From contig CM073905.1 in the NCBI GenBank assembly GCA_037176705.1, positions 28,800,986 through 28,864,985 on the forward strand: a DNA stretch of 64,000 nt, written 5' to 3'. Shown here piece by piece: positions 46,700-57,789 of the stretch; positions within the stretch are counted from its first letter, which is position 1, and every line of letters starts with the position of its first letter. The position numbers and the translations under genes are program-made. The notes under the pieces were generated by a model, which saw nothing but the letters and a program-made list of their open reading frames with translations, did not search any database and was not told the origin of the DNA. Origin of the DNA: Molossus alvarezi. Taxonomy: Eukaryota > Chordata > Mammalia > Chiroptera > Molossidae.

Positions 46700-46860
46700 A
46701 TGGAACCCCTCTTTTGCCACTAGCCACGTGTATGTGCCTTCTAATCATCTCCCTTAATCTCTTTGAGCCTCAGTTCCCACATCCACAAAATGGGCATAGC
46801 ACCTTCCTCAAAGGGTCATGCGGACTGCTCTGCATGCAAAATAATGCCCGCTGGTGCTCC
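46700..46860 (+). mobile_element. MIR
   Basis: CTCTTTGAGCCTCAGTTCCCAC. Confidence 0.8.
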
Positions 46861-46989
46861 AAGAAGTTCTTTTTCTCCACGTTTGCCCCTTCTTCTCACT
46901 CCAGAAATTTAGTAAGGTGCAGCAAGGAGAGAAAGAAAAGCACTTCCCACCTCTCCTGGCCAGCCTGCTGGGCTCTCTTCCCCTCCACC

Positions 46990-47110
46990 TCCTCTGTCCA
47001 CCATGGCTCCAGGTTCGAATCGCAGCTCAGTTGTCCTCTTCCTAGCATTGTGACCCTGGGTAAGTCCCTGTCACCCTCCTCAGCTGAAGAGCACACCTCC
47101 CTCAGGAGGT
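46990..47110 (+). mobile_element. MIR 5' fragment
   Basis: CAGGTTCGAATCGCAGCTCAG and TTGTGACCCTGGGTAAGTC. Confidence 0.65.
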
Positions 47111-47254
47111 CCGATGAAAGCCTCCTCTGGAGATGAGCCTGGCCCACGGGTTGCTTGTTCTCTGGGTCTGAACCCGTGAAAGGGGCAGAGCTGGGTCGGT
47201 GAGGCTGCTTGGGGCAGGGCCTGAGATGTCTGGTCAGTAGAGGGGCCCTCTCCA

Positions 47255-47480
47255 CTTCACTTCTCCTCTCCTGAATAATTCATGACAAACAAAATGGCTG
47301 GCTCAGACTCGGGTGCTCCCCCCTCCTGGCTGGGGAAGGGAGAAAAGTTTCTAATTACAGGTCGCCGCCTGGCTCCCCGGGGCCCCTGGGCGCTGCACAC
47401 AGGGGGTATTTATGGGAAGAGACAGGAGGGGAGGGGCTCGGTCCCAGCCCCTTTCCAGAAGGAACTCAACTCCTTTGGAA
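47255..47480. promoter_or_regulatory. Candidate conserved noncoding element
   Basis: Repeat-free DNA holding AATAATTCATGACAAACAAA (SOX/POU-like half sites), TCTAATTACAGG (homeodomain core) and a GC-rich centre. Function is inferred from motif density only. Confidence 0.35.
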
Positions 47481-47689
47481 ATTGTAGCCTGGGCCTGCCA
47501 AGGCCTGAGGAGGAACTGGGGAAAGAAACTTAGAGTGTGCAGGAAGAGAGGACTCTGCGAGGGGTCAGAGAGAAGTGTCCAGAAAAGCAGCAGGTCAGGG
47601 TGGGGAACACACTTCTGAAAGCCCACGGAGAGCGTGGCCAAACTGGTCTCCCGGAGGAGGATCTCCTGATTCCCAAACCATAGCCACTC

Positions 47690-47830
47690 AGCTACCTTGC
47701 AATTTCCTTGCCTGAAAAATGGGGAGAAACACAGAACCTACCTTACAGCCACATTGGGCAATTGTGAATTAATATTGTGAAGTACTTAGAATATTGCCAG
47801 GCATAAAACTAAAAAATATATATATTAGCA
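47690..47830 (+). mobile_element. MIR 3' half
   Basis: TTTCCTTGCCTGAAAAATGGGGAG. Confidence 0.75.
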
Positions 47831-47849
47831 GTAATATAAGTGGTTATTT

Positions 47850-48057
47850 AAAAAAAAATTTTTTTTCCTTCATTGAAAGGAAGAAAGAGGTAGAGAGATA
47901 GAAACATCGGTGAGAGAGAACATTGATTGGCCGCCTCCTGCATGCCCTGCACTGGGGATCGGGCCCACAGTCTGGGCATGTGCCCTGACCAGGAATCAAA
48001 TAGGTGACCTCTTGGTGCATGGGTCGACGCTCAACCACTGAGCCACACCGGCTGGGC
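47850..48057 (-). mobile_element. Ves SINE, AATAAA-tailed type
   Basis: Reverse head ACTGAGCCACACCGGCTGGGC. AAGTGGTTATTT/AAGTTGTTATTT flanks. Confidence 0.92.
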
Positions 48058-48192
48058 TAAGTTGTTATTTTTCACATTACTCTGCCTCCATGGGAAGTCA
48101 GTAAAGGATGAGGGTAACAAAAAGAGATTGTGAAAAAGGAGAAAAATGACTTGTGAAGGAGTTTAGTACAGTGATTAAGAGTAGAGACTCGG

Positions 48193-48443
48193 CCCTGGCC
48201 AGTTTGGCTCAGCGGTTAGAGCGTCCGCTTGCGGTCCGGAGAGACCCGGGTTCGGTTCCCGCTAAGGGCATGTACCTCGGTTGCAGTTTGTCCCCAGCCC
48301 TGGTTGGTCGTGCAGGTGGCAGCCACTCGATGTGTCCCTTTCACATCGATGTTTCCCTCTCTCTCTTCCTCTCTCTCCCTCCCACTCTGTCTGTACAAAA
48401 AATGGAAAAATGTCCTCAGGTGAGGATAAAAAAAAAAAAAAAG
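48193..48443 (+). mobile_element. Ves SINE, long type
   Basis: AAGAGTAGAGACTC duplicated on both sides; tail CCTCAGGTGAGGAT plus A tail. Confidence 0.94.
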
Positions 48444-48500
48444 AGTAGAGACTCATATATTTTGCCATAACAGTAATTTTTTAAAAGTAAGGACCCAAGC

Positions 48501-48748
48501 CCTAGCCGGTTTTGCTCAGTGGTTAGAGTGTCGGCCTGTGGACCAGAGAGTCCCGGGGTCAGTTCCCGCTAAGGGTACCTATCTCGCTTGTAGTTTATCC
48601 CTGGCCCCAGTTGGGGTCGTGTGGGTTGCAACCAGTCAATGTGTCTCTCTCACATCGATGTTTCTCTCTCTCTCTTCCCCCCTCTCTCCCTCCCGCTCTA
48701 TCTGAAGATAAATGCAAAAGGGTCCTTGGGTGAGGATTTAAAAAAAAA
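48501..48748 (+). mobile_element. Ves SINE, long type
   Basis: Tail TCCTTGGGTGAGGATTT. GTAAGGACCC/GTAAAGACCC flanks. Confidence 0.92.
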
Positions 48749-48754
48749 GTAAAG

Positions 48755-48885
48755 ACCCCAGGACTAGGCTACCTGGGTTCAATCCCAGCTCTGCTTCTTA
48801 CTAGCTGTGTGATCTTGGGCAAGTTGCTGTACCTCTCTGAGCCTCTGGATTCACCATCTGTAATAGCCCCTGCCATTGATCGAGT
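48755..48885 (+). mobile_element. MIR
   Basis: ACTAGCTGTGTGATCTTGGGCAAG. Confidence 0.9.
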
Positions 48886-49150
48886 GTGGTGAACAAAACA
48901 GATGTCTCTGTCCTCATGAAGTTTACAGTCTAGCAGAGAGGTTATGCTAATCAAGAGCATTTACTGAATGCCTACTGTGTGCAGATCTCATGTCTACCAC
49001 CTCATGGAGTTTGTAGTTACCAGAAAAGCTATACTAATCTAGAACATTTATTGTGTACCTGCTGTGTGCAGGTCCTGTGTCCTCTGTAGATATCCTCTCC
49101 ACTAAACCTCATAACATTCGCCCCTTTTTATAGATAAAGAGGTTGAAGGT
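48885..49150 (-). mobile_element. L2/MIR-type fragments
   Basis: GTGAACAAAACAGATGTCTC and TTACAGTCTAGCAGAGAGG. Confidence 0.6.
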
Positions 49151-49189
49151 CAAGGTCAGAAGGAATGGAGGGATTTGAAACATAGATTG

Positions 49190-49515
49190 GTCAACAGCAT
49201 GAATGAATGTTGAATAGAAAAAGCCAGACACGAAAAGGTACACAGTGGATGATTTCATTTATATGAAATTCTAGAAAAATGCAAACTAACCTATAGTGAC
49301 AGAAAGCAGATCAGTGGTTGCCTGGGAACCGAGAGGGAGGGCGGGCATTGACTGCAAAGGGGCACAGGGGAACTTTTTGGGAAGATGAAAATGTTTTATA
49401 TCTGACAGTGATGCTAGTTACACGGGTGTATTCATTTGTCAATGCTCATTGAACTGAACACTTAAAATGGATGCATTTCACTGCATGTAAATTATATCTC
49501 AATGAAGTTGACTTG
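49190..49515 (+). mobile_element. L1M 3' end
   Basis: ATCAGTGGTTGCCTGGGAAC and TTACACGGGTGTATTCA near the terminus. Confidence 0.8.
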
Positions 49516-49689
49516 TAAAGGGGGGGGGGGGGCTGTGAGCCAAACTCTAGAGCCCTGCCACCCTTCTTATATTATTTGAGTGTCTGATTTCAAGCTCATT
49601 AGTGGGTAGAAACTGTACCAGATCATCTTTAGGTCCTCCCTCCACTTCCCAACTCCAGGGCCTACCAAAACGTTCTCAAACCCAGTAGT

Positions 49690-49880
49690 TCAGATCAGCA
49701 AATACACTTGGGCACCTTCTTTGTGTTGGGTGCCGAGGTCACAGAGCAATCAGTCTGGTAGGGAAAACAGAAGAAAATGGGCAAATAAACACAATAATAC
49801 AGTGAGGTAAGTGTTTTGAAGGGTGAGGCCTTAAGTGTGCAGCTGCTGGGACACAGTCATGATTCCTGCAAAGAGACTGG
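49690..49880 (-). mobile_element. L2 fragment
   Basis: GTGTTGGGTGCCGAGGTCACAGAGC. Confidence 0.5.
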
Positions 49881-49899
49881 AACTTGAGGCGGCGAGGGT

Positions 49900-50110
49900 T
49901 GATCCCAGTGTTCAAATCCCCACTCTGCCACTTGCTAGCTGTATGATCTTCACATACCAAGCTTCAGCTTCCATCTCTGGGAAATAGAAATCATGGCAGC
50001 TCCAACCTAGGGAGCTGTTGTGAGAATCAAAGAAGATGGGGAAGGTTACACACTTAGCACAGCAGGCATAGGTGCGTAGGAAGTGTTCAGTAACCCTTAG
50101 CTGTTTCTAT
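49900..50110 (+). mobile_element. MIR
   Basis: CACTTGCTAGCTGTATGATCTTC. Confidence 0.85.
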
Positions 50111-50559
50111 CCCGATTGAAGAGTCGGAAGCTGGAGGACACAGTGGGGGCCGGGGATGGGGGGCTCCCTACCCAACCTGGGGGTGGGAGACAGGTCAGGG
50201 ATCCTTTCCCAGAGAGGTAATACTTGGAGGAGGAGTTGGCCTGTTTAAGCGGCCATGGGGGCAGGAAAGAGTGGGAACAGCTTGGGGCAAATGCTCAATA
50301 AATATTTGCTCAATAAAAAAATAAAGACTGTGCAAGGCCTGCCTGTAACCAGGGGGATAGAGAAGGCCTGCCAGGGCAGCCGAGGGGCTCCTCAGGAGGC
50401 CAGATCTGGATCGCTGGCCCCAGTGGCAGACTCCACACCTTCCTGGAATCCAGGGCCCTCCCTGGCCTGGCCCTACCCCAACCTGTGACCCTGAAAGGAT
50501 CTAGGCACCCCCAGACCTGAGACCTGCAGCCCACAGGAGAGGGAACCGTGGAGCAGGCT

Positions 50560-50920
50560 AGCGGGAGGGGGTTCCCCCGACCTTCTTCCCCCTAATGAGA
50601 ATAGGCCAAGTCCCTGCGAGGCGCCTTGGGCGCCCCCGTTGTCCGAGCCACAAAGGACCAGGATCAATGGAAGGCGGGAGCGGCAGAGGGGCCTCCTCTT
50701 TGTGCGGCTGTCTCAGGCTGTTTGCGCCGCCGTCTCTGCGCCCCCATTGATCAGGCATGTGGAAAGATTCCGCCTCCCGGGCTCCCTTTGTGGCCGCGTT
50801 GCCAGGCTGCGCCCGGCGGCGTGACTGCACCGCGCAGGGCGCTCCCGCCTGCGGTGGGCACCGGGCTTCGCGACGGGCGGGGTCCGAGAGGGAAGAGAGG
50901 GTAGGATCGCCAGACTTAGC
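50560..50920. promoter_or_regulatory. CpG-rich block with SOX-type motifs
   Basis: Dense CG pairs in an otherwise CpG-poor intergenic region. HMG-box-like motifs: ACAAAGG (50650-50656), ATCAATGG (50663-50670), CTTTGTG (50698-50704), CCATTGATC (50744-50752), CTTTGTG (50786-50792). No coding domain is visible in the overlapping frames. Confidence 0.5.
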
Positions 50921-51118
50921 AAATGAAAATACAGGGCGCCCAATTAAATTTGAATTGCGGATAAACAACAAATAAAAGCCATTTTTTTTTTTTTTTACTG
51001 TAAGTATGTCCCAAATATTGCACTGGATATACTCATACTAAAAAATATATATTTTTTTAAATCTGAAATTCAAGTTTAACTAGGAGTCCTGTATTTTATC
51101 TAGCACCCTATGAGAAGG
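50905..51118. mobile_element. Palindromic nonautonomous DNA-transposon-like element
   Basis: The left arm (AATACAGGGCGCCCAATTAAA, then TTTGAATTG) is mirrored by the right arm read in reverse (AATACAGGACTCCTAGTTAAA, then CTTGAATTT), with an AT-rich centre. Family not named with confidence. Confidence 0.6.
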
Positions 51119-51289
51119 AAAGCCAAAAAAAAAAAAAAAATTCCTTTTCCCAGTACTTAACCTGCTACTTCTCCCGACTTCAATCACTGGAGTATTTTTT
51201 GCTTTTGCGTTTTGGCCATGTCTGCATCCTCCTTGAACTACTATTTAGATACTATTTTTCTTGAAATGAAAAAATTTTTTAATTTAAAT

Positions 51290-51795
51290 TCCCAACAGTG
51301 ATTTACTGATGCATGCATTACATACACTCGCTTGAACTAATATTAAGTGCACCTTTAGATACATTTGTACCGACACCCACGTGACTTGCACCCAGGCCAA
51401 GATATAGACTAGTCCCATCACCCCCGAGGGTTCCCTTGGATGGCTTCCCTGTCAGGACTCTGCCCCATTGGCAGCCACTATTCTGACTTCCTCCACCACA
51501 GATTCCTTTTAGTCGGTCTTGAACTTCACATAAATGGAATCGTACACACGTAGTATGTGCTCTCCTGAGACTGGCTTCTTTCGCTCAGTGTTATGTCGGT
51601 GAGACGCGTCCACGCTGTGGCTTGGACCAGTAGTTTGTTCCGTGTCCCTGCCAGCCGAGGAGGAGTATTCCATCCTAGGCTGCACGGTTTGAGCATCCAT
51701 TCTCTCATTGATGGGTGTCTCAGCTGTTTCCAGTTTTTGGCCGCAATGAGCAAAGCTGCTAGGGTCAGACTTGTACTAGTCATTATATGGGCTTT
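51290..51795 (-). mobile_element. L1M fragment
   Basis: CACATAAATGGAATCGTACAC and CTGGCTTCTTTCGCTCAGTG. Confidence 0.8.
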
Positions 51796-51974
51796 AATAT
51801 ATTTAACATAAGCAATACCATTTGTGGATTTGTAGACTTGAAATGCTAGTTTTGTTTTGTTTTTTCTCCTACACAGTAGATATGTAATTATTACACATGT
51901 TTATGTGAGCACCTTCATATCCACCAAGCCCACCTTCTGCACGTCAGTGCCAAACTGTAGAACAGACGCTAAGA

Positions 51975-52165
51975 GAACAGGCCAGCTCTGGGTGGATCCT
52001 GGGTAAGTGAGTTAGCCCTTTTGAGTCCCGGTTTCTTCATCTGTAAAATGGGACTGATAATGCTAATGATCTCACAGGATGGTTGAAAGGCGAGCTGAGA
52101 TGATGCTGTGTGAGAGGATCCAGCAAGGGGCTGGCATGGAGTGGATGCTTCACAGGAGAGCTACT
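51975..52165 (+). mobile_element. MIR
   Basis: TTCTTCATCTGTAAAATGGGAC. Confidence 0.9.
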
Positions 52166-52189
52166 ATCAAGCGCTGGACTGACAGTAGC

Positions 52190-52390
52190 AACTGGTGAGC
52201 CAGGCATTTTAGATGCCTGCTCGCCTTCCATCCTCATTTCAATCCTTTAAGGTAGGTCCTATTATTATCAACCTGTTTGACAGATGAGGAAACTGAGGCC
52301 CTGAGAGGCAAGTCCCTTGCTCATGGTGGCATAGTTAGTAAGTGGCAAAGCTACCATCCAGTGTGGTTTGCAGAGTTGGGAGCTGGGAGG
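52190..52390 (-). mobile_element. MIR
   Basis: TTTGACAGATGAGGAAACTGAGGC. Confidence 0.9.
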
Positions 52391-52734
52391 GACCCAAGAA
52401 GGATGAGGTAGGTGCCTGGAAATGAGAGCAGACTGTAAGGAGGAGCAGGGTACCTTCTTCCTGCCTCTGTGTCCCCTAGTAGCACCCGACCTGAAGGCAA
52501 ACAGCTGGCTTAGGACCCGGTTTCTCTCTGGAGAGCGGAAGGAGCTGGGCTGAACATTTCTAGGAGAGGCCAAACCTCCAAGCCATGGGGCAGGTGGGAG
52601 GACAGGCAGGGCGAGTCTGACTGGGTGGGGCGGGGGGGGGGGGCAGGAAGCAGGAGAAGCCCAGCCCTCTTGCAGAACTGCAGCCACAGCCGCTGGGCAG
52701 AGCCCTGCATCGCTACCTGCCATCTGAAGGGCAC

Positions 52735-52860
52735 GGGAACTGCTGATCTCAGGCGATTAGCATAACAATCCCCGATCCAGCATCCTCGGGGCCCAAAGCT
52801 GGGTCTGCACAATCCCATTTCAAGCCAGCCCTTTCTTTAGCAGGCTAATTATGGGGGGGG
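52735..52860. promoter_or_regulatory. Candidate regulatory element with SOX-POU composite site
   Basis: On the minus strand 52770-52756 reads GATTGTTATGCTAAT, 13 of 15 positions of the SOX2-OCT/POU composite CATTGTTATGCAAAT. A homeodomain-type GGCTAATTATGG lies at about 52843. No repeat is recognised here. Enhancer function is inference. Confidence 0.4.
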
Positions 52861-53329
52861 GGGAGCAAGGGGGGTCACGGTCTTCTTAAAGGGCCCCTGC
52901 ACCCAGGGCCCAGGCTGGAACTGGGAGGAAGAAAGGGCCTTGATAATACCTTCGGCTCTGATGAAGTATGAATGCCACCACCCCAGGCCATAGGGAAAAC
53001 GACTCTCCTCACCTGGGATTTCACTGTGCTTCCTGTTTCTATTCTCCTCGGCCCTAGTCGTACCTGTTCACAGCTGTATCTCAGTGCTTGGCACACAGTA
53101 GGTGCTCAAATAGCTAACTAAAGAACAGAGCCTGTGGCTTCAGAAATCAAGACTGTCTCTATTGATATAATAAGGCCGAGGCTGGGTGCTAATGAGGGCA
53201 CCGAGGCAGCCTCATCAGTCCCTAAGGGTCCTCCTTCTGCCCATTCCCACCATCAGGGTCCTGACTCCCTCCTTGCCTCTTCAGCCTCCTAGCACCAGAA
53301 GTCAGAAGAGGGCACATGGGTTAGAATAG

Positions 53330-53520
53330 GCAGAGAGACGGGTTCCAATGCTAACTCTGCTGCTTATCATCTGTGTGATCTTGGGCAAGTCTCTCAACCA
53401 CTCTGAGGCTCAGTTTTCTCATCTGTAAAATGGGGATTATCGAAACCTGCTTCAAACATGATTATATTTATATAAGCATTTGCTAAAATGGGAGTGTCTG
53501 TCACGTGGTTGGGGCTCAGA
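53330..53520 (+). mobile_element. MIR
   Basis: TGTGTGATCTTGGGCAAGTC and CATCTGTAAAATGGGG. Confidence 0.92.
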
Positions 53521-53559
53521 GAATGGGAGTCCTCTCTCCGCCTTCTTCAGAAACATCTA

Positions 53560-53770
53560 CTGCATTACTACCAGTGTGCCAGTCCATGCTCAGTGCTCAG
53601 ATTCTCTCTTCAATTCTCATAACACCCCTGTGAGGTGGTTTCAGTACTTTTTGAAGAGGACAGTGGGTCAGAGAGGCAAAGTAACTTTCCCAAGGTCATT
53701 CAGCTTGAATATTTCAAAGGCAGGCATGAGCCCAGGTGACCCTGAAAACAATAGCTTCAGGAGCCCAGAA
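53560..53770 (-). mobile_element. MIR
   Basis: AGTAACTTTCCCAAGGTCATTCAG. Confidence 0.85.
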
Positions 53771-53829
53771 ATGACAGGCATTACTTCTATCACTACCCAT
53801 TTCCCACTCAGCCAGCCAGCCAGTCTCAG

Positions 53830-54240
53830 GTCTTTTGATCATCTCTTGTGTGTCAAGCATTATGCTGAGCGCTGGGGATATTGCTGAGCCCAAGATTGTC
53901 TGTTATTCTGCTGTCCTGAAGTTGGAATCTGACAATAGTCAAGTAACTTCTGTGAGTGACAAATGCTTTGAAGACAGTGAAACAGGGTGATAGACTAGAG
54001 TCGTAAGAGTTCCAGAAGTCTTCTCTTGAGGAAGTGATCTTTGAGAAGATGGGATGGGGGCAGGAGAGCGTATAGGTAAAAGAAAGAGCAAGTGCAAAGA
54101 CCCTGGGGCAGGGTCCAGCTTGGAATATCTGAGGATGGAAAGGCAGCCAGTGTAGCTGGAGCACTGGGAGAGGGTGGAGAGAGGTTAGGGAGGGAGGGAG
54201 GGCCCTAACCAGGCAGGGCTTTTTTGGCACCTGGTAAGAA
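53830..54240 (-). mobile_element. L2 fragment
   Basis: GAGCAAGTGCAAAGACCCTGG and GGCAGCCAGTGTAGCTGGAG. Confidence 0.8.
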
Positions 54241-54250
54241 ATGAGGATTT

Positions 54251-54412
54251 CCTTCCTCCCTACCTCCCTTCCCTTTCCTTCCTTCCTTCCTTCCTTCCTT
54301 CCTTCCTTCCTTCCTTCCTTCCTCCCTCCCTTCCTTCCTCCCTTCCTCCCTTCCTCCCTTCCTCTCTTCCTTCCTCTCTCCCTTCCTCTCTTCCTCCCTC
54401 CTTTCCCTCCAT
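54251..54412. repeat. (TTCC)n pyrimidine tract
   Basis: About 160 bp of CCTT units. The opposite strand yields a spurious Gly/Arg/Lys/Glu frame. Confidence 0.95.
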
Positions 54413-54589
54413 GCCTACTATTTTCCAGGCACTGGGCCAGGGGCTGAGAGCCTATGAGTTTCACCCTGCTTCTCCCTCTCTTCCCATGTTCCCTCCTCTC
54501 CCCTCCCCCTCCTTTCTGAACAGCTGCCCCACCCCCACTGGTCTAGCTCTTCCCCCTCCACCCTACTCCAGCCCCTCCCCCTGACAGTA

Positions 54590-54830
54590 AGAACGAACTC
54601 TGAGCTCAGCTCTCCACAGTATTGTCCCTTTAAGGAATCCCTAAATCCGGACACCCCTCTCCTCCCCCACCTGAGAACCAATTAGGGTTCCCGAATTCAA
54701 GTAGAGGCTTTTGTGTGTCACGTGTTTGGGGAACAAAGCCCTCTCCGGCAGGAATAAAAGCTTCTATTCAGGAGCCAGTTTGTTCCCATTCTAATCGTTT
54801 CCACTCCAGCCTCGCCTCCTTCCCGGGTTC
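54590..54830. promoter_or_regulatory. Candidate conserved noncoding element
   Basis: Repeat-free, motif-dense: CCAATTAGGG, CACGTG E-box (about 54720), AACAAAG, GAATAAAAGC and GTTCCCATTCTAATCG. No transcript can be deduced. Confidence 0.35.
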
Positions 54831-54959
54831 CCAGGGCCGCCCAGCTGGCCTCACCTTCCCACCTTAGCACCCCACATTAGAGCCCTACCCAAAAGCAGGT
54901 GGCCACAGACCCAGGGCTCGGCCCACCTTTTCTTCCGGAAAGATCATATGATGTCAGCT

Positions 54960-55110
54960 GGCTCTGAACTGGGCCCTGTGCTCAGTGCTTCACCAGCATC
55001 ATCCTGTAGGACTGTCGCTATCCTCAATGCAGCCGAGGAAACTGAGGCTCAGAGGGGTTAGGAAACTTGCCTGAGGTCACACAGCTAGTAAGAGGAGGAG
55101 TCTAGACTCT
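54960..55110 (-). mobile_element. MIR
   Basis: GCCGAGGAAACTGAGGCTCAGAGG. Confidence 0.9.
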
Positions 55111-55437
55111 GGAGCATTATTCTTCAGTACTCTCAGCTGGTCCTAGAGTAGGCTAGAGTGAGTAGCTGTCATTTTCACAAAGCCCAAGAGACCAGGCACC
55201 TGCTGAGTATTAGAGACTCCTCACAATGCCATGTGAAGAAACAACAATTGAGGTCAAAGTCACAGACAAGTCTACGGCAGAACAGGAGTTGGAACTCAGG
55301 ACTCTGAGGACGGAAAAATGGGGAAAGTATGCGACTTTCCTATAATGGAGCCAGTAAGAAGAACGTGTTGATATGGAATGGTCATTGATATATTGCCAAG
55401 AGAAAAAAGGCAATATGCTGGGCATAATAAAATCCCA

Positions 55438-55525
55438 TTTGTGCCAACTGGGGATTGAGTCTGCAACAGGGCATGTGTCCTGACATGGGATGAAGCTCAA
55501 TCCACTGAGCCACACCAGCCAGGCG
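55438..55525 (-). mobile_element. Ves SINE, truncated
   Basis: Reverse head GAGCCACACCAGCCAGGCGC; body missing. Confidence 0.75.
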
Positions 55526-56056
55526 CTTAACAACCATTTTAAAGTGTACAATTCAGTTGCATTTAGTCCATTCACAATACTGTACAACCATCACTTCTAT
55601 CTAATTCCAAAACATTTTCATCACCCCAAAGGCAAACCCCATACTCCTTAAGCAGTTACTTCTCTTTCCTTCCTCCTCTGTCCCCTAGCAACCTCTAACC
55701 TGCTTTCTGTCTCTATAGATTTGCCTATTCCAAATATTTCATATAAGTGGAATAATAAAATGTGACCCTTTGTGTCTGGCGTCTTTTGCTCAGCATGTTT
55801 TTGAAGTTCATCCATGGTATAGGATGTATAAATGCTTTATTCCTTTTTAAGACTTGAAATATATTCCATTGTAGAGGTACACCATGTTTTGTTTATCCAT
55901 TCATCACATGATAGACATTTGGGTTGTTCCCATCTTTTGGCTATTATGAATGGTACTGCTGTGATCATTCATGTACAGATTTTTGTTTGAATACCTGTAT
56001 TCAATTCTTTCAGGTATATACCCAGGAGCTGGGTCATATGGTAATTTCATGTTTAA

Positions 56057-56270
56057 CTTTTTTTTTTCTTTATTGATTTTAGAGAGAGAGGATGGGAGAG
56101 GGAGAGAAAGATAGAAACATCCATAAAAGAGAACATCGATGGGCCGCCTCCTGCCTGACCCCCTCTGGGGATCGGGCCCACAACCTGGACATGTGCCCTG
56201 ACCGGGAATCGAACCGACGACCTCTTGGTGCATGGGTCAGCGCTCAACACTGAGCCATACTGGCCGGGCC
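56057..56270 (-). mobile_element. Ves SINE inside L1
   Basis: CATGTTTAACTTTTTT on both sides is its duplication. Confidence 0.92.
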
Positions 56271-56856
56271 ATGTTTAACTTTTTTGAGGTATCACCAAAG
56301 TGTTTCCCACAGCACTGCACCATTTTACATACCCACCAGCGATGTACAGAAGGTTCCAATTTTTCTACGTTCTTGTCAACACTTGTAATTCTCTAAAAAA
56401 AAAATTTTTTTTTCATTATAGCCGTCCTGGTGGGTGTAAAGTAATATTTCATTGTGGCTTTGATTTGCATTTCTCTTATGGCTAATGATGCTGACCATCT
56501 TTTCATGTGCTTATTGGCCATTTGTATATCTTCTTTGGAGAAATAGCTAGTCAAGTCTTTTGCTCATTTTTTAATTGGTTTGTTTGTCTTTTATTGAATT
56601 GTAAGAGTTCTTTATATATTCTGCTTACTAGATCCTTATCAGATGTATAATTTGCAAATACTTTCTCCCATTCTGTAGGTTTTTTCACTTTCTTGATAGT
56701 GAAAAGCTTTTGATGCACAAAAGTTTTAAATTTTTATGAAGTCCAATTAATCTCTTTTTTCTTTTGTTGTTTATATTCTGGTGATGTAACTAAGAATCAT
56801 TGCCAAACCCAAGTTCATGATTTACCCTCTGTTCTCTGCTAAGAGTTTTTTGTGGC

Positions 56857-57280
56857 TTTTGTTTATTTGTTTGAGAGAGAGAGAGAGAGAGAAACATTGA
56901 TGTGAGACAGAAACATCGATAGGCACCCCACCTACTGGGAATTGAGCCAAAACCCAGGCATGTGCTCTGACCGGGAATCGAACTGGAACCTTTCAGTCCA
57001 CTGAGCCACACGGGCCAGGCTCTGCTAAGAGTTTATAGTTTTTTTTATCCTCACCTGAGGACTTTTTTTTGCATTTATCGTCAGATAGAGTGGGAGGGGA
57101 GGGAGAGAGAGAGAGAAACATCTATGTGAAAGAGACACATCGACTAGCTGCCACACATACAACCCCAACTGGAGCCAGGGACAAACTGCAACCAAGGTAT
57201 GTGCCCTTAGCAGGAACCGAACCCGGGTCTCTCTGGACTGCAGGCCGATGCTCTAACCACTGAGCGAAATCGGCCAGGGC
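56857..57280 (-). mobile_element. Two successive Ves SINEs inside L1
   Basis: The first copy is followed by repeated TCTGCTAAGAGTTT. The second is bounded by AAGAGTTTATAGTTTT. Confidence 0.88.
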
Positions 57281-57789
57281 AAGAGTTTATAGTTTTAAGT
57301 CTTTGATCCATTTCGAGTTAATTTCTGAATATGGGTGAGGCAGGGGCCTCATTTCACTCTTTTGTGTGTAGATATTTTGTAATAATTGTTTTTGTCCTTG
57401 CCCTTACTGCTTTAACCAATGAGCTCCAAATTTCTGTGATCACACATTAGTAAGAGGAAACCATCTTTGAGCTCATATCTCTAATAGATGTAGATTTATT
57501 TATTCACAGTATATATATACAACTACACTGATATAATATCTTTGTCATAACACACAGACAAGAACTTTGTAGAGGATGAGATAGGAAAAAATACATCTAG
57601 AAGGTCTGGTGTTTTCTTGGGGGATCAGCTTGAGTGTTCCCAGGGCTCTGGAGCCCCTGGAACCTGCTGGTCCTTGTGGCAAAGCAAGGTCAGCAGTCCT
57701 TGTAAAGGGACTGCGGGACCGCTGTGGTGCAGCCTGGGAGTGAACTCTCCAGACTGGATGTAACTTTCCTCTTCTTAGTCACAAAGTCT

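Larger units (their letters stand above)
55528..57360 (-). mobile_element. L1M ORF2/3' fragment split by three Ves SINEs
   Basis: Antisense L1 text: TATTCCATTGTAGAGGTACACC, TTTGATTTGCATTTCTCTTATGG, TTTTGCTCATTTTTTAATTGG. SINEs at 56057-56270, 56857-57019 and 57036-57280 are removed to restore continuity. Confidence 0.9.

Noticed and set aside
53853..54464. 203-aa minus-strand frame with Gly/Arg/Lys/Glu repeats
   Set aside because: The repeats are the TTCC tract, and the rest is L2. No conserved domain.
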